Assembly (NCBI GenBank): GCA_013298215.1
Contig: JAAFKE010000027.1
Coordinates: 1 to 50,596, forward strand
Direction: 5' to 3'
Origin: Cytophagales bacterium
GTDB lineage: Bacteria > Bacteroidota > Bacteroidia > Cytophagales > Spirosomataceae
DNA length: 50,596 nt
Shown here: positions 33,923 to 42,867 of the stretch, piece after piece
Numbering within the stretch: position 1 is the stretch's first letter
Layout of the letters: each line of letters starts with the position of its first letter
Position numbers and translations under genes: made by a program
The notes under the pieces: model-generated
What the model saw: the letters and a program-made list of their open reading frames with translations, nothing else
Told to the model about the DNA's origin: nothing
Databases searched by the model: none

Positions 33923-35638
33923 ATGAAAAAAAGAATAAGAATAATTTTAGTTACGGTGGGTCTTGCCTCTTTCGTGGCGTACTCTTGCAAGGAGTCTTTC
34001 TTAGACCAGCCACCGCTCGGAGCAATCTCCGAAACATCACTCGCCAACTCGGCAGGGGTAAACGGAGCGTTAATTACTACGTATCGTACCTTGACGGGTT
34101 CTAACGTGGCAAACTGGTACACCAGCCCCATGAACTGGGTGTGGGGCGGCGTGCGGTCGGACGATGCCTACAAAGGCACAGAGTCGTCGGATCAGGGCCA
34201 GATAAATCCAATTGAGCGTTTTGAGGTGCTACCAAACAACGGATCAGTGAGCGATAAGTGGTTGGCTTGCTACGATGGCATTGGTATGGCCAATACGACG
34301 CTACGGTTGCTGGCTCAGGCCAAAGACCTTACCGATGCGCAAAAGAAGCAGATTGAGGCAGAAACCCGTTTTATTAGGGCATATCACCACTTCGAAGCCA
34401 AGCGGGTGTTTAATAATGTGCCGTTTGTGGACGAAAAAGCGATCTCAACCGCTGATTTTAAGGCGTTTACCAACGACAAAAATATCTACCCAATCATTGA
34501 GGCGGAGTTTAAGTTTGCCTTCGATAACCTTCCAACCACACAGGCGCAGATTGGCCGCGTAAATAAGTGGGCAGCAGGTGCGTTTTTGGCAAAGGTGTTT
34601 GTTTACCAGAGCAAGTTTGCCGAAGCAAAAGCACTGTACGACCAGATTATTGCCAGTGGTGTGACTGCTGGTGGCCAAAAATATGGTTTACTTCCCAACT
34701 ACGGTGACGTTTTTAAGGGTGACTTTGAGAATGCCCAGGAGACAATTTTTAGCATTCAATATACGGTAGGCGATGGTACGGGTGGTGCAAACAGCAACAA
34801 AGACGGTGAGCTGACAAACCCCCACAACGATGGCCCAGTGGGCTGCTGCGGATTTTACCAGCCCGCTCAGACGCTCGTGAACGCCTTCAAAACGGGCGCA
34901 GACGGCTTGCCACTGAGCAATTACAACGCTTCGGATGTGAAAAATCACGAAAATTCTCCAACCGACTTTCCTGACCGTGGCCGATTTGACCCCCGCCTCG
35001 ACCACACCGTCGGACGCGTTGGTATTCCGTTCTTGGATTGGGGTGGTGCGAGCTCATCGTGGATTCGTAACTTGGCAAACGGCGGGCCGTATATGCCCAA
35101 GAAGCACATTCAGTACAAGTCTGAGGTAGGCAAATATTTTGTGTCTGGTAGCTGGGGACAGGGACAGTCGGGCAAAAACCAACTTACCATGCGCTTCTCA
35201 GACTTGCTCTTGATGGCAGCCGAGTGCGAAGTTGAGGTTGGTACGCTGGCCAAGGCGCAGGAATACGTGAACCTCGTGCGTAACCGCGCCAAAAATGGCA
35301 TGGTGGTTATGGACGGCACCAGACCAGCAGCAAACTACACAGTGAACCCTTACTCTGCCGCTTGGACCGACAAGGCCATTGCGCGCAATGCCGTTCGCTT
35401 TGAGCGTTTTATCGAGCTGGGCATGGAAGGACACCGCTTTTTCGACTTGGTTCGTTGGGGCATTGCCGACCAGGTTAAAAATGAGTTCTTTGGCCGCGAA
35501 GGACGCGTTCGCACGCACTTAACTGGTGCACGTTTCACCAAAGGTAAGGACGAGTATCTGCCTATTCCAGAGCAAGTAATTGCCCAAAGCACCACCACTG
35601 GTGGGAAGCCAGCTTTGACGCAAAATCCTGGTTACTAA
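33923..35638 (+). CDS. SusD/RagB-like nutrient-binding outer-membrane lipoprotein
   Basis: 571 aa. The lipoprotein signal ends ASFVAYSC, so Cys22 is lipidated. FLDQPPLGAISETSL is the typical SusD start, followed by TPR-like helices and the C-terminal RFERFIELGMEGHRFFDLVR segment and YLPIPEQVI. It forms the lid over the SusC barrel encoded just upstream. One operon with SusC is clear; a terminator follows at 35755. Confidence 0.96.
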   Translation: MKKRIRIILVTVGLASFVAYSCKESFLDQPPLGAISETSLANSAGVNGALITTYRTLTGSNVANWYTSPMNWVWGGVRSDDAYKGTESSDQGQINPIERFEVLPNNGSVSDKWLACYDGIGMANTTLRLLAQAKDLTDAQKKQIEAETRFIRAYHHFEAKRVFNNVPFVDEKAISTADFKAFTNDKNIYPIIEAEFKFAFDNLPTTQAQIGRVNKWAAGAFLAKVFVYQSKFAEAKALYDQIIASGVTAGGQKYGLLPNYGDVFKGDFENAQETIFSIQYTVGDGTGGANSNKDGELTNPHNDGPVGCCGFYQPAQTLVNAFKTGADGLPLSNYNASDVKNHENSPTDFPDRGRFDPRLDHTVGRVGIPFLDWGGASSSWIRNLANGGPYMPKKHIQYKSEVGKYFVSGSWGQGQSGKNQLTMRFSDLLLMAAECEVEVGTLAKAQEYVNLVRNRAKNGMVVMDGTRPAANYTVNPYSAAWTDKAIARNAVRFERFIELGMEGHRFFDLVRWGIADQVKNEFFGREGRVRTHLTGARFTKGKDEYLPIPEQVIAQSTTTGGKPALTQNPGY

Positions 35639-35754
35639 GAAGTAATGTTGAATGAGTGAATGACGGAATAACTAATTGATAATTAAGATACTACGTATCA
35701 AAAAAATGCTTGTCACTTAGTTGTTATTAGTCAGATTTTATGAGTTTGTTTCAA

Positions 35755-35796
35755 GTAGCGGGTTGGCGACAAAAGTTGCCAGCCCGCTACTTTTTT
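35755..35796. terminator. Terminator of the SusCD operon, shared with the convergent gene
   Basis: A 16-bp stem (35755-35770 with 35775-35790, two G-U) and loop AAAA, followed by six T on the plus strand. It lies about 120 bp after the SusD stop, and its end reaches the last codon of the convergent gene at 35795. Confidence 0.9.
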
Positions 35797-36115
35797 ATTT
35801 TTGCCGTAAAAACCCCAAAAAAGCCCACGTGCGGCGGGTGCTCAAATACCCAAATGCCTCGTCGAAATGGTAGGCCTCCCGCTCGAAGCAAATATTGCGG
35901 TAGGCGCGGTCGTGGTTGCGGTATTGCGCCAAGCGCACCAAATACTCCGTGATATACCAGACGTAAAAAGGCAAAAGGCCCATTTCTATCTGCTGCCGCA
36001 AATGAATTTGTTCGTGGTGAATAATACGCGCCGTTGGCTGACGTGCTTTCACCAATACAAAAGGAAACAACGCCATACCGTCGGGACGCATGAAGGGAAC
36101 TCGGATTAAAATCAC
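35795..36115 (-). CDS. Small HExxH-motif protein of unknown function
   Basis: 106 aa. IIHHEQIHLRQQIEM contains HEQIH, the zinc-protease HExxH pattern, at about residues 33-37. A hydrophobic stretch follows (LLPFYVWYITEYLVRL), then FEREAYHFDEAFGYL, where a glutamate could be the third zinc ligand. It looks like a minimal metallopeptidase-like domain found in Bacteroidota; activity is unproven. The start is GTG at 36115, or ATG eight codons later. Confidence 0.6.
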   Translation of the reverse strand: MILIRVPFMRPDGMALFPFVLVKARQPTARIIHHEQIHLRQQIEMGLLPFYVWYITEYLVRLAQYRNHDRAYRNICFEREAYHFDEAFGYLSTRRTWAFLGFLRQK

Positions 36116-36165
36116 GGCTTGGAGGTCGTTTGAGGTTTAATTATTGAACTATTTGGGGCGTTGCT

Positions 36166-36195
36166 TTTGAGTGTAACATTGCCGCCGTAACTTTG
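36166..36195 (+). promoter_or_regulatory. Consensus promoter of the ccm operon
   Basis: TTTG (36166-36169), an 18-bp spacer, then TAACTTTG (36188-36195): a near-perfect Bacteroidota -33/-7 promoter. Transcription should start near 36201, which places the GTG at 36195 outside the mRNA and moves the ccmB start downstream. Confidence 0.75.
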
Positions 36196-36248
36196 TGGCT
36201 TCAAATGTAAAGCTCAAACACCAAAACGTACCGTTTTGGGTCATAAAA

Positions 36249-36911
36249 TTGCAAGAAATTAGCACCCTCATCGGCAAAGAGATCACCCTCGAATGGCGGC
36301 AACGCTACGCCCTCAACGGCATGGTGCTGTATATTGTGAGTACGGTTTACGTTTGTTATTTGAGTTTTAAGCTCAAAACCAACCAACTGAACCCAATTAC
36401 TTGGAACACCCTTTTTTGGATTATACTGCTCTTTACGGCCGTCAGTGCGGTTTCTAAGAGTTTCACCCAGGAGCGTGCGGGTCGTTTGCTTTATTATTAT
36501 ACCGTGGCCAGCCCGCAGGCCGTTATTATTTCCAAAATTATTTATAACTCGCTGATGATGAGCGCACTGTCGGGTCTCGGCTTTGGGTTCTACGCCTTCG
36601 TGATGAACAATCCCGTGCAAGACGTACCAATGTACTTGGTGAGTATTTTGCTCGGCAGCGTTGGTTTTGCCAGTACCCTCACGTTGGTAGCGGGTATAGC
36701 CTCCAAGGCCGACAACAACGGAATGCTGATGCCCGTGCTGAGTTTTCCCGTCATAATACCGATGCTGCTCATGGTGATGAAACTCTCAAAAAACGCCTTA
36801 GACGGCTTAGACCGCGCCCAAAGCCTCAACGAAATTGCTGTTTTGCTGGCCATCGATGCCATCGTGGTGGTACTGTCGTGGGTGTTGTTTCCGTATTTGT
36901 GGCGGTCTTAA
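36249..36911 (+). CDS. ccmB: Heme exporter protein CcmB
   Basis: 220 aa from a TTG at 36249 (a GTG at 36195 lies inside the -7 box and is unlikely). Six membrane helices and the family N-terminus KEITLEWRQRYALNG are present. CcmB is the ABC permease of cytochrome c maturation system I, acting with CcmA, CcmC and CcmD to release holo-CcmE. It is first in a tight operon with ccmC, ccmD, ccmE and ccmF. No ccmA is present here. Confidence 0.88.
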   Translation: MQEISTLIGKEITLEWRQRYALNGMVLYIVSTVYVCYLSFKLKTNQLNPITWNTLFWIILLFTAVSAVSKSFTQERAGRLLYYYTVASPQAVIISKIIYNSLMMSALSGLGFGFYAFVMNNPVQDVPMYLVSILLGSVGFASTLTLVAGIASKADNNGMLMPVLSFPVIIPMLLMVMKLSKNALDGLDRAQSLNEIAVLLAIDAIVVVLSWVLFPYLWRS

Positions 36912-36966
36912 ACGGGATCGAGCACCAAATTAAAATCAATTTTACTTTTTTTTTGTTTATAAAAGT

Positions 36967-37632
36967 ATGAAGAAAGACGGGTATAAAATAGTGGCGGTGG
37001 GCCTACTGGTCTACCAGATATTGATGGGTTTGCTGGGCGAAGTGCCCCGGCGCGAAATATTAAACGAAAGCATCCGATGCGTGTATTTCCACGTGCCGAT
37101 GTGGTTTTCGATGATTGCTGTACTGACCGCCTCGGCGTACTTTTCGGTGCGGTACTTGCAAAAAAGCCAGATCGAAGACGACGAAAAGGCCGTTGAATAC
37201 GCCAACGTGGCCATATTGCTCGGTGTTTTGGGTTGTTTAACTGGGTCGCTGTGGGCATCTGTCACCTGGGGCGATTTTTGGCCAAACGACCCCAAACTCA
37301 ACAGCGTGGCCGTGGGTATGCTCATGTATTTTGCTTATTCTATTCTGCGCGGTTCGTTCGAGGACGAGCAAAAGCGTGGGCGCATCTCGGCGGTTTATAA
37401 TATTTTTGCGTTCGCCGTTTTTATCCCGCTCATCTTTATTTTGCCGCGCCTCACCGACTCGCTGCACCCAGGCAACGGGGGCAACCCCGCTTTTAGCGAC
37501 TACGACATGAACAGCCAAATGCGGCGGGTGTTTTACCCGAGCGTGGTTGGGGTGTCGCTTTTGGCATTCTGGATAGCCGAGCTGAGGATCAGACTCAAAA
37601 AAGTGGCGCGGGTATTGTCCGAAAAACAATAA
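36967..37632 (+). CDS. ccmC: Heme-handling membrane protein CcmC
   Basis: 221 aa with six membrane helices. The tryptophan-rich heme-binding motif is VTWGDFWPNDPKLNS, the CcmC version of WWD, followed by the aromatic YFAYSILRGSFED. CcmC moves heme onto CcmE. Two conserved histidines (YFHVPMW near residue 42 and the C-terminal LHPGNGG) are candidate heme ligands. It follows ccmB by 55 bp. Confidence 0.9.
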   Translation: MKKDGYKIVAVGLLVYQILMGLLGEVPRREILNESIRCVYFHVPMWFSMIAVLTASAYFSVRYLQKSQIEDDEKAVEYANVAILLGVLGCLTGSLWASVTWGDFWPNDPKLNSVAVGMLMYFAYSILRGSFEDEQKRGRISAVYNIFAFAVFIPLIFILPRLTDSLHPGNGGNPAFSDYDMNSQMRRVFYPSVVGVSLLAFWIAELRIRLKKVARVLSEKQ

Positions 37633-37665
37633 TTGATTGAGTAGCACCTAAAACAATTCATTTCC

Positions 37666-37899
37666 ATGAGCAAATTCATGACAAAAAACATCCTGCTTGC
37701 GTTTTTTACCCTCATTTCTTTAAACCTACTCGCCCAACAAGCCGTTGTAGAACCAGTAACGATGGCCGACCAGCTCCGTGCCGATGGCAAAATATGGGTG
37801 GTGGTGGCCGTTATTGGCGTTGTCTTTGCGGGGATCATCGCCTTTTTGATTTCGATGGAACGCAAAATTGTTGAATTAGAAAAGCAAATAAAAAAATGA
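37666..37899 (+). CDS. ccmD: CcmD-like small membrane protein
   Basis: 77 aa. One hydrophobic N-terminal segment is signal- or anchor-like. A single membrane helix follows (WVVVAVIGVVFAGIIAFLIS), then the basic coiled MERKIVELEKQIKK. Placement between ccmC and ccmE and the topology identify a CcmD-like protein, which helps release CcmE from CcmC. The start could also be the ATG at 37678. The 3' end overlaps ccmE by 4 bp. Confidence 0.75.
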   Translation: MSKFMTKNILLAFFTLISLNLLAQQAVVEPVTMADQLRADGKIWVVVAVIGVVFAGIIAFLISMERKIVELEKQIKK

Positions 37900-38330
37900 A
37901 ATTATCACACATTATCTTGTTGATTGTCATTGCCGTTGCGGTGGGCGTTATTGTATCCACGGCGGGCGATGCCAGCACCTACGTGTCGTTTGCGGAGGCC
38001 GAAAAAATGGCCGCCGACGGCGAAGAAAAGTCCATTCACGTGGTGGGCAAGCTCCCCAAAGACGAAAAAGGGCGCGTGGCCGAAATGCTATACAACCCCA
38101 CGATTGATGCCAATTATTTTGAGTTTACGCTCGTGGACAACAACAAGCGCGCCCAAAAAGTGGTGTACAGAAGCCCCAAACCCGCCGACTTCGACAAGTC
38201 GGAGCAAGTGGTGGTGATCGGTGCCATGCGCGGAGAGACCTTTCAGTGCGAGAAAATATTGATGAAATGTCCCTCAAAATACAAAGAGGGCGAGTTAGAA
38301 GTGAAAGAGGCCACGGCCAAAAAAGTATGA
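37896..38330 (+). CDS. ccmE: Cytochrome c-type biogenesis heme chaperone CcmE, CxxxY variant
   Basis: 144 aa: one N-terminal membrane anchor (about 4-21) and a periplasmic OB-fold domain. In most bacteria heme is bound covalently by a histidine in HxxxY. Here the equivalent motif is CPSKY (Cys125 to Tyr129), the CxxxY form described for archaea and some delta-proteobacteria. A second cysteine, Cys118, lies close. The gene overlaps ccmD and ccmF by 4 bp each (ATGA), so translation is coupled. Confidence 0.92.
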   Translation: MKLSHIILLIVIAVAVGVIVSTAGDASTYVSFAEAEKMAADGEEKSIHVVGKLPKDEKGRVAEMLYNPTIDANYFEFTLVDNNKRAQKVVYRSPKPADFDKSEQVVVIGAMRGETFQCEKILMKCPSKYKEGELEVKEATAKKV

Positions 38331-40888
38331 TACACACAACAGTAGGTACAGTAGGGCACTTGTCCGTTTTGGTTTCTTTTGTGAGTGCCTTGGCGGCTAC
38401 TTTTGGCTACTTGCAGGCATCAATCGTTAAAAACATAGCCGACAACGAAACGTGGCGGCGCTTTGCCCGCGCGTCTTTTTACGTGCACGCCACCGCCGTT
38501 TTTGCGGTAGTGGGAAGTTTGTTTTACATGATTGCCAACCACTATTTTGAGTACCACTACGTCTGGAAAAATTCCGATCTCAGCCTGCCAACGCAGTATA
38601 TTTTTGCGGCTTTTTGGCACGACCAAGAGGGTAGTTTTTTGCTGTGGATATTTTGGCACGTAGTTTTGGGTTTAATCCTGATTCGGATCAATAAGGGCGG
38701 CCTCGAAGCGCCGATGATGTTCGTTTTTGCGCTCGTGCAGGCGTTTCTGACCTCCATGATATTGGGCGTAATCGTGCCGTGGATTGATCTCAAAATTGGT
38801 AGTACACCGTTTTTGTTGCTCCGCGAGGCCAGTGCCGACGCGCCAATATTTCAGCAAAACCCCGATTTTATTCCTGCCGACGGAAACGGAATGAACCCGT
38901 TGCTCCAAAACTATTGGATGGTCATTCACCCGCCGACGCTTTTTCTGGGATTTGCGGCCACGCTCGTGCCGTTTGCGTATTGCATGGCTGGTTTGTGGCA
39001 AAAACAGGTTGTGGAGTGGGTGCGCCCCGCCCTGCCGTGGGCGTTGTTTTGTGCCTTGGTGCTCGGTGTGGGTATTCTGATGGGCGGCTATTGGGCCTAC
39101 GAAACGCTCAACTTCGGGGGTTATTGGAACTGGGATCCCGTCGAAAACGGCTCGCTTGTGCCGTGGCTCATTTTGGTGGCCGCCACCCACTGCATGATCG
39201 TGGCCAAAAAATCGAGTTCGGGGCTCAAGGCTTCCATTATTCTGACGATCGCCACTTTTTTGTCCATTCTGTACGCTACCTTCCTTACCCGTAGTGGCAT
39301 TCTCGGCGACGGCTCGGTACACTCTTTTACCGACTTGGGGCTTTCGGGGCAATTGCTCATTTATCTGTTTACGTTCATTGCCGTGGCGGTGGTGCTGGCC
39401 GTTCGGAGCTGGAAATACATCAAACCCGACGGCCAAGAACTCACAACCTACTCGCGGGAGTTTTGGCTTTTTATGGGCGCAACGGTGCTTTGTTTGTCGG
39501 CATTTCAGATTATTGTGCCAACGTCCATCCCAGTTTTTAACAAAGTAGCCGAGCTTTTTGGCCAAAAACTAAACCTTGCCCCGCCAGTCGATGCCATTGC
39601 GTTTTACAACAAATTCCAGCTGTGGTTTGCCGTTTCGGTGGCCATTCTGACGGGTGTTGGCCAGTATTTCTGGTGGAAAAAAGTGCAGAAAGACAAAATG
39701 CAAGAGTTGCTTAACCCGCTCTGGGTCACACTGTTGGTCACGGCGGGCATTATTACGTTTGCCCAAGTGAACAACTGGAAGTACATCGTTTTACTAACGG
39801 CATCGATTTTTGCCATTGTGGCCAACGGCACCATTTTGCTCAACATTGTGCGCGGCAACTACCGACTTTCGGGCGGGGCCATTACGCACCTCGGCGTGGG
39901 TATGATGCTGATTGGTATCTTGTTTTCGTCGGGGTATTCTAAGATCGTTTCGATGAACATGACAGGGATGCCCATTTTGCCAGGCGTACAGGCTTTTGCC
40001 AGCAACGAGGGCAAAGAAAGCAAAGAAAACCTTCAGCTGTGGATAAACCAACCCCAGCGCATGGGCGACTACCTGCTCACGTACCGGGGCAAACGCATGG
40101 AAGCGCGCGATATGCCAGGTAAGTTTTTTCCTAAAAGTTGGATCGAGATCATAGAGAAAGATTTTCATGCTGTGGCCGTGCGCGACATTACGCTGGGCGG
40201 CAAAACGTACCACAAAAAAGGAGATACGCTCGAGGTTTATCCCGAAAACACGTACTACGAAGTCGAATACCGCGACCCCGACGGCAAGATATTTTCGCTT
40301 TACCCGCGCATTCAGCAGAACGAACGGATGGGCAACGCCCACTCGCCCGACATAAAACGCACGCCCAGCCGCGACCTGTATACCTACGTGGCCTACACCG
40401 AAGACAACGAAAACGTGTGGTCTAAAACCCAAACTGACCGCGTGGCGTTGAAAGATACTTTTTTTGTGAACGATTACGTGGCCGTGTTGGAGTCGGTGTC
40501 GCGCACCAACGCCATCGAAGGCGTGGCACTTGCCCAGAATGACATTGCGGTGAAAGCCCAGATTAAGATTTTTGACAAAGAAAAGGACTACTTAATCGAA
40601 CCCTCATTTGCAATCAACGCCGAACGCATGGTGATGCGCAAGCCCGAGATCAGCGAAGACCTCGGCCTCAAAATTCAGTTCAAAGAAATTGACCCCAAAA
40701 CAGGGACTTTTGTTTTCGATTCAAACACCACCTACCGCGACTTTATCGTGATGAAAGCCATGGAAAAGCCGCTGATAAATGTGCTCTGGATCGGCACACT
40801 CGTCTTGGCACTTGGCTTGGCCATTGCATCGGCGCGGCGTTTTAGGGAGTTTTTTAAAATGCGCGACAAAGAAACTGCCGCGCGGTGA
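38327..40888 (+). CDS. ccmF: Cytochrome c heme lyase CcmF
   Basis: 853 aa with many membrane helices. The heme-handling motif NFGGYWNWDPVENGSLVPW is complete, and conserved histidines (FWHDQEGSFLLWIFWH; VIHPPTLFLGF; HCMIVAKK; HLGVGMMLIG) surround it. A large soluble C-terminal region follows the last periplasmic loop. CcmF attaches heme from CcmE to apocytochrome c. The start overlaps the ccmE stop. It ends the ccm operon. Confidence 0.94.
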   Translation: MIHTTVGTVGHLSVLVSFVSALAATFGYLQASIVKNIADNETWRRFARASFYVHATAVFAVVGSLFYMIANHYFEYHYVWKNSDLSLPTQYIFAAFWHDQEGSFLLWIFWHVVLGLILIRINKGGLEAPMMFVFALVQAFLTSMILGVIVPWIDLKIGSTPFLLLREASADAPIFQQNPDFIPADGNGMNPLLQNYWMVIHPPTLFLGFAATLVPFAYCMAGLWQKQVVEWVRPALPWALFCALVLGVGILMGGYWAYETLNFGGYWNWDPVENGSLVPWLILVAATHCMIVAKKSSSGLKASIILTIATFLSILYATFLTRSGILGDGSVHSFTDLGLSGQLLIYLFTFIAVAVVLAVRSWKYIKPDGQELTTYSREFWLFMGATVLCLSAFQIIVPTSIPVFNKVAELFGQKLNLAPPVDAIAFYNKFQLWFAVSVAILTGVGQYFWWKKVQKDKMQELLNPLWVTLLVTAGIITFAQVNNWKYIVLLTASIFAIVANGTILLNIVRGNYRLSGGAITHLGVGMMLIGILFSSGYSKIVSMNMTGMPILPGVQAFASNEGKESKENLQLWINQPQRMGDYLLTYRGKRMEARDMPGKFFPKSWIEIIEKDFHAVAVRDITLGGKTYHKKGDTLEVYPENTYYEVEYRDPDGKIFSLYPRIQQNERMGNAHSPDIKRTPSRDLYTYVAYTEDNENVWSKTQTDRVALKDTFFVNDYVAVLESVSRTNAIEGVALAQNDIAVKAQIKIFDKEKDYLIEPSFAINAERMVMRKPEISEDLGLKIQFKEIDPKTGTFVFDSNTTYRDFIVMKAMEKPLINVLWIGTLVLALGLAIASARRFREFFKMRDKETAAR

Positions 40889-40929
40889 GGATTGATGTTG
40901 TTACTTGGAATCTTTTTACCGCCTTTGTG

Positions 40930-40983
40930 AGTTATGTACCAGTAGAACGGCTGGTCAGCTGGCCGCTCTACCGATACATAACT
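40930..40983. repeat. 54-bp imperfect palindrome upstream of bshA
   Basis: Outer arms AGTTATGTA/TACATAACT are exact (9 bp), and the stem continues to the centre with a few A-C and G-U pairs, about 26 bp in all. It ends 8 bp before the bshA ATG. Size resembles the palindrome at 4824-4876. It could be a mobile hairpin (REP/MITE-like) or control bshA translation. Confidence 0.8.
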
Positions 40984-40991
40984 TCTTATCA

Positions 40992-42149
40992 ATGAAAATC
41001 GGCATTGTTTGTTATCCCACTTTTGGTGGTAGCGGTGTAGTAGCCACCGAACTGGGCAAGGGCCTGGCAAAGGTGGGCCATCAGGTACATTTTATAACGT
41101 ATTCTCAGCCGTCGCGCTTAGATTTTTTTGACCAAAATATTTTTTACCACGAGGTCAATATTCCTACCTACCCGCTTTTTCAGTATCCGCCCTACGAGTC
41201 TGCGCTGTCGAGTGCCATGGTAAATGTCGTTAAGTACGCTCAGTTAGACCTGCTGCACGTACACTACGCCATCCCGCACGCATCGTCGGCGTATTTGGCC
41301 AAACAAATTCTGCGGGCGCAGGGTATTCACATCCCCGTCATTACCACCCTCCACGGCACCGACATTACCCTGGTGGGCAAAGACGATTCTTACGAACCCG
41401 TCATTACGTTTAGCATCAATGAGTCCGATGGCGTGACGGCCGTTTCGGAATTTTTGAAACAAAGTACCTACGAATATTTTGCCATTAAGCGCGATATTGA
41501 GGTAATACCCAACTTTATTGACTTGGAGCGTTTCAGAAAATTGGAGAAAAGCCACTTTAAAACGGCCATTTGTCCCGACGGCGAAAAACTGCTCGTACAC
41601 ACCTCCAATTTTAGAAAAGTGAAGCGCATCGAAGACGTGGTGAAGACTTTCTATAAAGTGCGCGACGCGATTCCGAGCAAACTGCTTTTGGTGGGCGATG
41701 GCCCCGAGCGCGCCAAAATAGAACGCCTCTGCCGAGACCTCGACATGATGAACGATGTGCGTTTTTTGGGCAAGTTAGATGCCATAGAGGAGGTGCTTTC
41801 GGTGGCTGATTTGTTTTTGATGCCCTCCGAAACCGAAAGTTTTGGCTTGGCTGCGTTGGAGGCATTGGCCTGCGAAGTGCCGCTCATAACCAGTAATGCT
41901 GGCGGGCTGCCCGAACTCAACGTGCAGGGCGAAACTGGCTTCATGAGCAACGTTGGCGACGTGGACGATATGGTTAAAAACGCTATTTACGTGCTTCAAG
42001 ACGAAAACCTGCCGCGTTTCAAGGCCAACGCGTTGCCCCGCGCCAAAATGTTTGACCTCGCCACGGTGTTGCCCCACTATGAGCGGTACTACGAAAAAAT
42101 CATTAGCCAGTCGAAGCAGAACGCCCCGCAAAATTTGATTAATCATTGA
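40992..42149 (+). CDS. bshA: N-acetyl-alpha-D-glucosaminyl L-malate synthase
   Basis: 385-aa GT4 glycosyltransferase, first step of bacillithiol synthesis (UDP-GlcNAc plus malate). Visible: [20 protein letters not shown] at the N-terminus, [45 protein letters not shown], and the GT4 signature [20 protein letters not shown] with the two glutamates. Other bsh genes are not in the window. Its last codons overlap the start of nuoB. Confidence 0.94.
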   Translation: MKIGIVCYPTFGGSGVVATELGKGLAKVGHQVHFITYSQPSRLDFFDQNIFYHEVNIPTYPLFQYPPYESALSSAMVNVVKYAQLDLLHVHYAIPHASSAYLAKQILRAQGIHIPVITTLHGTDITLVGKDDSYEPVITFSINESDGVTAVSEFLKQSTYEYFAIKRDIEVIPNFIDLERFRKLEKSHFKTAICPDGEKLLVHTSNFRKVKRIEDVVKTFYKVRDAIPSKLLLVGDGPERAKIERLCRDLDMMNDVRFLGKLDAIEEVLSVADLFLMPSETESFGLAALEALACEVPLITSNAGGLPELNVQGETGFMSNVGDVDDMVKNAIYVLQDENLPRFKANALPRAKMFDLATVLPHYERYYEKIISQSKQNAPQNLINH

Positions 42150-42694
42150 AAAACCACGGAACAGATACCATCTTGCCAACCAACGACCGCTTGAAAACGG
42201 GGGATGGGGGCATTATTATGACCAACCTCGAAGACCTCATGAACTGGGCGCGGCTGTCGTCGTTGTGGCCAATGGGCTTTGGGTTGGCTTGCTGCGCCAT
42301 CGAAATGATGGGCGCGTATGCGTCTGGGTACGATCTGGAACGCTTCGGAATTTTTCCGCGCGCTTCGCCTCGGCAGTCGGATGTGATGATCGTGGCGGGG
42401 ACTGTGACCTTTAAAATGGCCGACCGCGTTCGCCGCCTTTATGAACAGATGGCCGAGCCGCGCTACGTGATTTCGATGGGGAGCTGCTCCAATTGCGGTG
42501 GGCCCTACTGGGAACACGGCTACCACGTGGTGAAAGGGGTGGACAGAATTATTCCAGTGGATGTTTACGTGCCAGGATGCCCGCCCCGCCCCGAGGCACT
42601 GATCGGCGGTTTTTTGAAACTCCAAGAAAAAATCAGAACCGAGCACCCACTCGCGCCGACGTTACTGTTGGAAATTATGCAGCAGAAGGCTTAG
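42146..42694 (+). CDS. nuoB: NADH-quinone oxidoreductase subunit B
   Basis: 182 aa from TTG 42146 (or 158 aa from ATG 42218). All four N2 cluster cysteines are visible: the tandem Cys in [10 protein letters not shown], and those of [10 protein letters not shown] and [34 protein letters not shown] is the standard core. The gene stands alone, without nuoA, nuoC or nuoD beside it. It may be the true subunit encoded apart from the rest or a second copy. The start overlaps the bshA stop. Confidence 0.9.
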   Translation: MKNHGTDTILPTNDRLKTGDGGIIMTNLEDLMNWARLSSLWPMGFGLACCAIEMMGAYASGYDLERFGIFPRASPRQSDVMIVAGTVTFKMADRVRRLYEQMAEPRYVISMGSCSNCGGPYWEHGYHVVKGVDRIIPVDVYVPGCPPRPEALIGGFLKLQEKIRTEHPLAPTLLLEIMQQKA

Positions 42695-42778
42695 TGCATT
42701 ATTGACCCAAAATCCTTATTTTTGTCCACGGAATTGGCGCAATTTTGTTTTTTTAATAAAATTAAGGCGTTGCTTTCA

Positions 42779-42802
42779 CTTGTCAGTGAGGACACTGACA
42801 AG
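42779..42802 (+). repeat. REP-like hairpin, copy 2
   Basis: CTTGTCAGTG, loop AGGA, CACTGACAAG, followed by GGGCG; the stem is identical to 21713-21736 and differs only in the loop. It lies 66 bp before nadB. Confidence 0.85.
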
Positions 42803-42867
42803 GGCGTTGGGGCGTTTGAAACGCGCGGGCGGTACAATCAATCATTTAGAACTCAAAATTATTACTC

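Noticed and set aside
38672-39565. 297-codon minus-strand frame inside ccmF
   Set aside because: Antisense shadow of a well-supported membrane protein; no recognisable domain.
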